Shown here piece after piece: positions 38,801 through 44,800 of a DNA stretch of 64,000 bases. A model generated the notes under the pieces. That model saw nothing but the letters and a program-made list of their open reading frames with translations, did not search any database and was not told where the DNA came from. This stretch comes from Notospermus geniculatus. Lineage: Eukaryota; Nemertea; Pilidiophora; Heteronemertea; Lineidae. A program made the position numbers and the translations under genes. The stretch is taken from assembly GCA_002633025.1 (NCBI GenBank), contig NMRB01000297.1, positions 154,934 through 218,933 on the forward strand, in the 5' to 3' direction. Positions within the stretch are counted from its first letter, which is position 1. Each line of letters begins with the position of its first letter.

Positions 38801-41800
38801 TCTTGGATTTCAAAGTGTGTAATTTTTTGCCGTTTCCATAGCAACAACACAACAAACAAACCTCGAAATCCCACGACCGGCAATTGATACATCTGAGCAC
38901 GTTTATGAAGTTCTGAACATTCAGAGACGTGGTAAGATAAGAATGCCGGTGTTGGAAGTCTCGCCTCCAGGTGTCATCTGCTAATCATACATGTACATTC
39001 ATTGTGCAAGATATACACCTGTGCATGAGGTTGGGTTACGGACCAAATTTACAAATTTTCATAGATGATATATTTTGCTGATAACCGGCAGAATCAGCAA
39101 AAGTGGGATGCCTGGGTCCTCTTTCTTCTGCGAAATTCTATTGGTTGAAAGTACTGGCTATTGATACCACTTTTACAAACATCTGCACTGATGAAGCCAG
39201 CGGTAATGTCAAATTTCACACAGAAAAAAACATTGCCACAAATGAGAAAAAGCAAATTTACACCGTCCATTTCTAGTAACTGGATTGGCACTCAGAGGAG
39301 TGCACGGGCGTCACCGGGGGGGGGGCCTGCGAACAATCCCCCTATTGGGAACAGTGCCCGCACCCGGTGCGCGCCTCCCCTTTCGGCCAACATATCTGTA
39401 AAATTGCCCATGACATTCTGAAATTTGGAGCAAATCATTGAAATTCACCGCAAATTTCAATGTTTCTAGCACAGTGCGCCCCCTTTTTTCCAAAATCGTG
39501 GATCCGCCCCTGGACTTGACCATATTCGGCGCACAATTTGAATTGCATGCGGTCCAATAAAACCCATGTTTGTGCTTCCCCCAGTTTGGTGTTGGCATAT
39601 GCATCCCTGCTGGCATGATCGTTCCTTTTGTACCACATAACTGACCCAAAACCATGTCTGATATAGATATTTTTTTCATAAGAAATGCATGTTGCATACA
39701 TGTATATACATAATAAATTGGTACTTTCCTGTTAGGTAAGTATACTCTAATTCTTGCGAATGTCCTTTTACATTTGGCTAAAGTCATTTTCATGGCTTTT
39801 GTGTTGTGGGGCACTTGGCAGTCCAAATCGGATACAAAGTGTGTCAATGGGGCTGTCTCAAGCGCTGATCTTAGACGGTTGATGGGCATCGACGTGCCAC
39901 AGAAGTGTAAACCTGTCTTCAGGCTGACTCGCAGGATTCGTAAATGTGATCTCTCAGGCAAAAGCAGGCACTTGTCGCATTGAGTGTGATCATCATTGAT
40001 CATCAGTTTACTCGACATTTTTCACTGCTGTCCACTACTATTGTCAACCTGCAGAGACGTACATTTCAGCTATTGTGTTTTATAAGGCCATTACCCTTTC
40101 CTCAGTTGCGACAAGTGTGTACTTTTGCTAGAGCAGGTCACAATAGCACATGGGCTATACTTAAATCTTATCCAATCATGTCGCCTCCAAGTGGGGGGGG
40201 GGTGTCACTCCAAAAACATGCTCTGGTACTTTTACCCATGAAATACACATCAAAATTCAGATTCTGATTGCATTCACTAGGACAGAAATTAGGCCGACAA
40301 GATGAGGTGATTTTTGCCATGCTGTTGCTGTTCCAATGAAAATAGATTGCAGTTTCAAATCACTAGCAGGAATAAATCGACATCCCCAAAATCTGGGTTA
40401 ATATCGGTAATCAGCATTGTATTGAAAACAAGAATCTATCTATTGTTAACATCATTAGGTGTATAAGTCGTACACCAATCAGCAGTTGGTCTATTACCTT
40501 GTGCAGAAAAAAACAAAATCGCATACAAAAACACAATTTTTTTCTGCACAAATTAACAGTCATTCTGATTTCGTGTGATTGTAGTTCTGGAATGGATAAT
40601 GCGAACACACAAAGTGGATGATAATTCTAACTTCCAAGACAATTAATTACTTTTACAGAATAGAACAGGCCTATGTCCTATATCGTTTTATTCAGAGTAT
40701 GTAGTGCATATGTACAAATGTAGATCACAATCAAAGTCTCGCAGGTTTTTTCTGAATAGAGTATTTCTCACTTCTCTGAATTCCTCTCATCAGCCGAAAT
40801 TTATGGGCGGCATTCAGGCGTCGTTCTAGGTCGCTGTTTGTCAATGAGGTGAAAGGGTTATTGAACTGGTAGTCTACTGATAACATCTGTACCGTATAGC
40901 CTGTAGGCCTACTACCAACCTATTCCGCGTGGGTTCAACTTGTGCGGTAGATTTTGGAGGTGTTTAGGCCCTCGAGCCTAAAGTCAGGACGGCTCAGGTG
41001 TACACTCGGCCCCAGTGTGTATCCGACGTCCCGGTCTCCTACACACTGGCACATTTGGGGCTCAAAAGCCGGTAACACCACTAGATGGCGCTCCACTGGA
41101 CTCCAGCCAATCACCACGCTTTCTCACTCATAATTCCCGCGGAAATTACATGTACTTCCAGGAAAAACCCAACCTCGGCCCCAGGGGTATAGTTTGCTCA
41201 GACAACCTTGGGCCACTCGCCATATTGTCAAAAAGCGAGCGAGGTTGGGAAAACCCAAGGACCCGTGCTGCCACCACGCGGTCTTCATGACTGTTAATCT
41301 CTAAAAGAGCCAGACGCGGAGTGTGATTTACCGAAAGGGGTGAGCCCGTAGCGTCTGGCCAAGCGAGACTAGCTCAGGTGGTGCTGGAGTGGTACTGCAA
41401 TACTGGTACTGCTCTGCTGCTGCAGCTGGGCTGCCCTGGACTGCTGCTGCCTTTCCATGAGGGTTTTGGGTCGATCGAAGAACGTCTACATTGCACGCGG
41501 GAGATCCGAGTTCGATTCCCAGTGCGATCTGCGATATTTGGCATTGTCGGCCAAGGCGCTTTCCTTTCTCATCTTAGCTTTGACTGTCTTTGCTTTAATG
41601 CATGGATCCCTCTCAGAGGGTGTCTGATCAGATGTGATAGCTACCGTAAGTCAGCGAAGGGCCTCAAGGATAAAAAGGGGAGAAATGTGGTCGATTTAGG
41701 TGTTGGGCCCTCGAGCCTACCGTTGGCATTCTGGTTCGATAAAACAATGACTGCCCTGCAAGCGGGAGATCTGTGTTCAATTCTCACTGCGGTCTGCACC

Positions 41801-44800
41801 ACTTCCAATGTCCCAGGGGGTACATGTAGCTAGTGGGGAGGGGGTGGGTGGGTCAGGCATCATGGACAAATGTGTTTTTCATGCGAATTTGGCCAAGAAT
41901 TGACAAAACGTGCAGTTTGATCAAACCCATATCGACAACTGATTTATTCCACACGGTCGTGCGTCAGACGCAAACTGATCCGGAAAAGTCAGTTGGCACC
42001 TGTTCTGTGCCATCGCAGGGTCGACTTAACATCAGCATAACAACCCAAACATTGCAGGTTTGTAACTTCTGAAGCTGAAATTTGCTGACAATACTCCCCT
42101 TTGATGTTGATTACTTTGCAATTGGGTCATGTTATTTTCATTAAAAAACGCACCAAATGCGACAAGTCAAGATTAGTGGTATACAATCAACGTAAACATA
42201 ACTCATAGTTGGGAGTCAATCTGGCCTGCCAGGAGTTCGCCAACTTGACCATCTTGTGTTTGTGGTCTTCTAACTGGAGGGTATCTGGGTGAACTTTGAA
42301 TGTGCGATGAAGGATTACTGGGAAAACTAGGTGTTTCAAATGTAATCACTTTTGATGCCTTCGCTTAATGGCTGCCTCTGTTTCAAGTAAGTTAAACCCT
42401 TCTGAATTCTGTTTTCCAACAGCCCTAAAACAAGTTGTAGCCTATTTCCACCTGTATTGCCACTGACACATATGTCAGTGTAACAGTTATAGTTGTTCCC
42501 CGCTTGTGAGTGTTCCCCTAAAATAGACTGGTGGAAATGTTGCAACTAGACAATGGGGGCAATTACACAGACGTGTCTTTTGCAAACGTTTCCCAAATGT
42601 AGGGAAATACTGAGTGATGGAGATACTGACAAATGTTACACCGGCATTTTAGACAAGGTGGACGTCAAGACGGATTGGAACCCATGACATCTATCTGAGA
42701 AAACAAGTTTCCCAGCACTACCCCAACCCCTCCACATGGCCTAGATTAAATATTTTGACAATCTAGCAATGGAGCGCTAATGAAAAGGAATTTCCCAAGC
42801 ATAAATTCTTGGCTGAATGGACGGGTCAGATTTTCAAAACGTGTCTGTGTTTATGAATGAGGCACGGTACTGTGTTTGTCCATACACTTTTCATGTGTCA
42901 AAGACACTACCCCTGAATGTGTTTTATTGTGTTAAATCTCAAAAGAGACAGCCTGTGATTTTCAGTCTAGAATATCCAGTGCCTAGATCCTTGACGTACA
43001 TCTATGTCTTGGGCCTAAACTTCCCATGTTCGTGTTCAGTTCAGCGGATTATGAAGGATTATCAGATAAATTTAGGATTTGTCTTTAGATTCTGTGAATT
43101 TTGAGGATTAGGGGTTTCCGTCCTGTTGTATTTGTGTCAAGACATTTCCATGAGAGCCATGTGCATTTGTTGACTGAATTTTATGAAATGTGAACTCCTA
43201 GGAAATGTAGGATAACCTCTTCTCCAATGGATAGCCCTTACTCATGAGTGTGCAAAGTTCATCTGATACTCCACGTTGGGAATGTTTTAGTGGATTGTAT
43301 TCACAATTTCCCCAATTTTCAACAGATTTTGTGTTCAAGCGGGCATTGACCTGAGGAGTACTCAGTTACATAGCACCGGTGTATGCCACATGGACTTTCC
43401 AGACACTCTGCATTTCGGATATTAATGGTGACCCATTACAAAGTGGCAAATTCAAAATTCCTACATGGGCAAACCTTTGGGTTACAAAGTCGAACATTTG
43501 CATGGGCGTATTTGCATTACCCTCTCAGCCCACCTGCACAAATGAAAAGGATGTCATTTTGAACTCAAAATGGAATTTGCCTGAATTCATACTAAACAGT
43601 TTCTTTAAAGAGGGCTCTGGGCAATGTCACCTTGATTTGTTGGGTCATTTGGCATTGAGGTCAGAGATCAACTTTTTGCTCTAAAATCTATTCAGTTATG
43701 AAGGAAAGACTCTCAATGTATGATAATTTCAATAAATCATTCAGTCAAAAGGAAAGCAAGTAAACCTGTAAAGAAACTTAAGATATTCCAGGAATTTTCA
43801 TCCCCATTTTGTTGGACAAAGTTGACCAAAAATCATTGGAACAAGGAGTACAGAAACAGTAGTAGCACTGAACATTCTAAGACTTTGCGAAGTGGAAAGT
43901 GAGACCTACGTTTCTGCAAAAATCTTCACATAAACGTTCAAAATGTTCCCAGTAAAGGCCCTCGCTGATGAACTCATAAAAAGGGAGGCTACCTCCCTCC
44001 CATCTACACCCCCCTCGGCACGATCATCCCACTTATCTCCCCTACTGTCATCAGGATCCCTCCTTTCGTTTGGTTCATCAGAACCGAGGGAGTTGGTGTT
44101 TGAGTACACGTGTACGGGTACAGCACCAAATAATATGCAACACAATTATGGCATCGAAGGACTCGGCCTGGAAAAGTTCAGTGAAGTAATTAACAAAATG
44201 CAAGGTACACACAATGTTTGTTCTTTTTGGCATTATTGTACTGAACAGATAACAAATCTGAATCAATGGCTGTGTTCTGTGCAGGCGATGGATAAATGGC
44301 AACCTTCAACCTGATAGGTGGCGCTGCAAGCAAAAGTCCTGTAAGATGATAAAAATTCAGCAAAAGAGCAATGAGGCACATCACTCCGTCGATCCTTATG
44401 CTGTGCAGTGGAGCAAACACAGAGTCTTCTGCCTGCTGCATAGCTGCACGAAACAGTAAGGTTCCTCATCGGTCCTGCACACAGACAGGACCCTCCCGGA
44501 ATGTCGGGAGTTCTTAGGGCTCGCTTCCTTCATCACTGTGTGCCATGGCGAAGGGAGTGAGCGCTAAGAACCTCTGATGTTGTCAGGATGGACAGGATTA
44601 ACAAATGTTCTGTATTTTATCACCGTGAACAGAAATCTGCCTGTGTGTGGCAAACTAAAGCCCCCGTTACATATCCACTCCGGCGCCCGTACGGCGAGTA
44701 AAAACAGACAGATTGCCCCTGATCCCCGGGGAATGAAAACCGTAGAAATGAAATGAACATGAAAATTAAGATTAATCATAATGGACCCGTACTGTCTCTA

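Noticed and set aside
39311-40018. 235-codon minus-strand ORF
   Set aside because: Its downstream part is the inverted GGATCC MITE; the rest lacks splice sites or family resemblance.
41378-41833. 151-codon plus-strand ORF
   Set aside because: Covers two tRNA-like SINE heads and a CTGCTG-rich patch; no splice or domain support.
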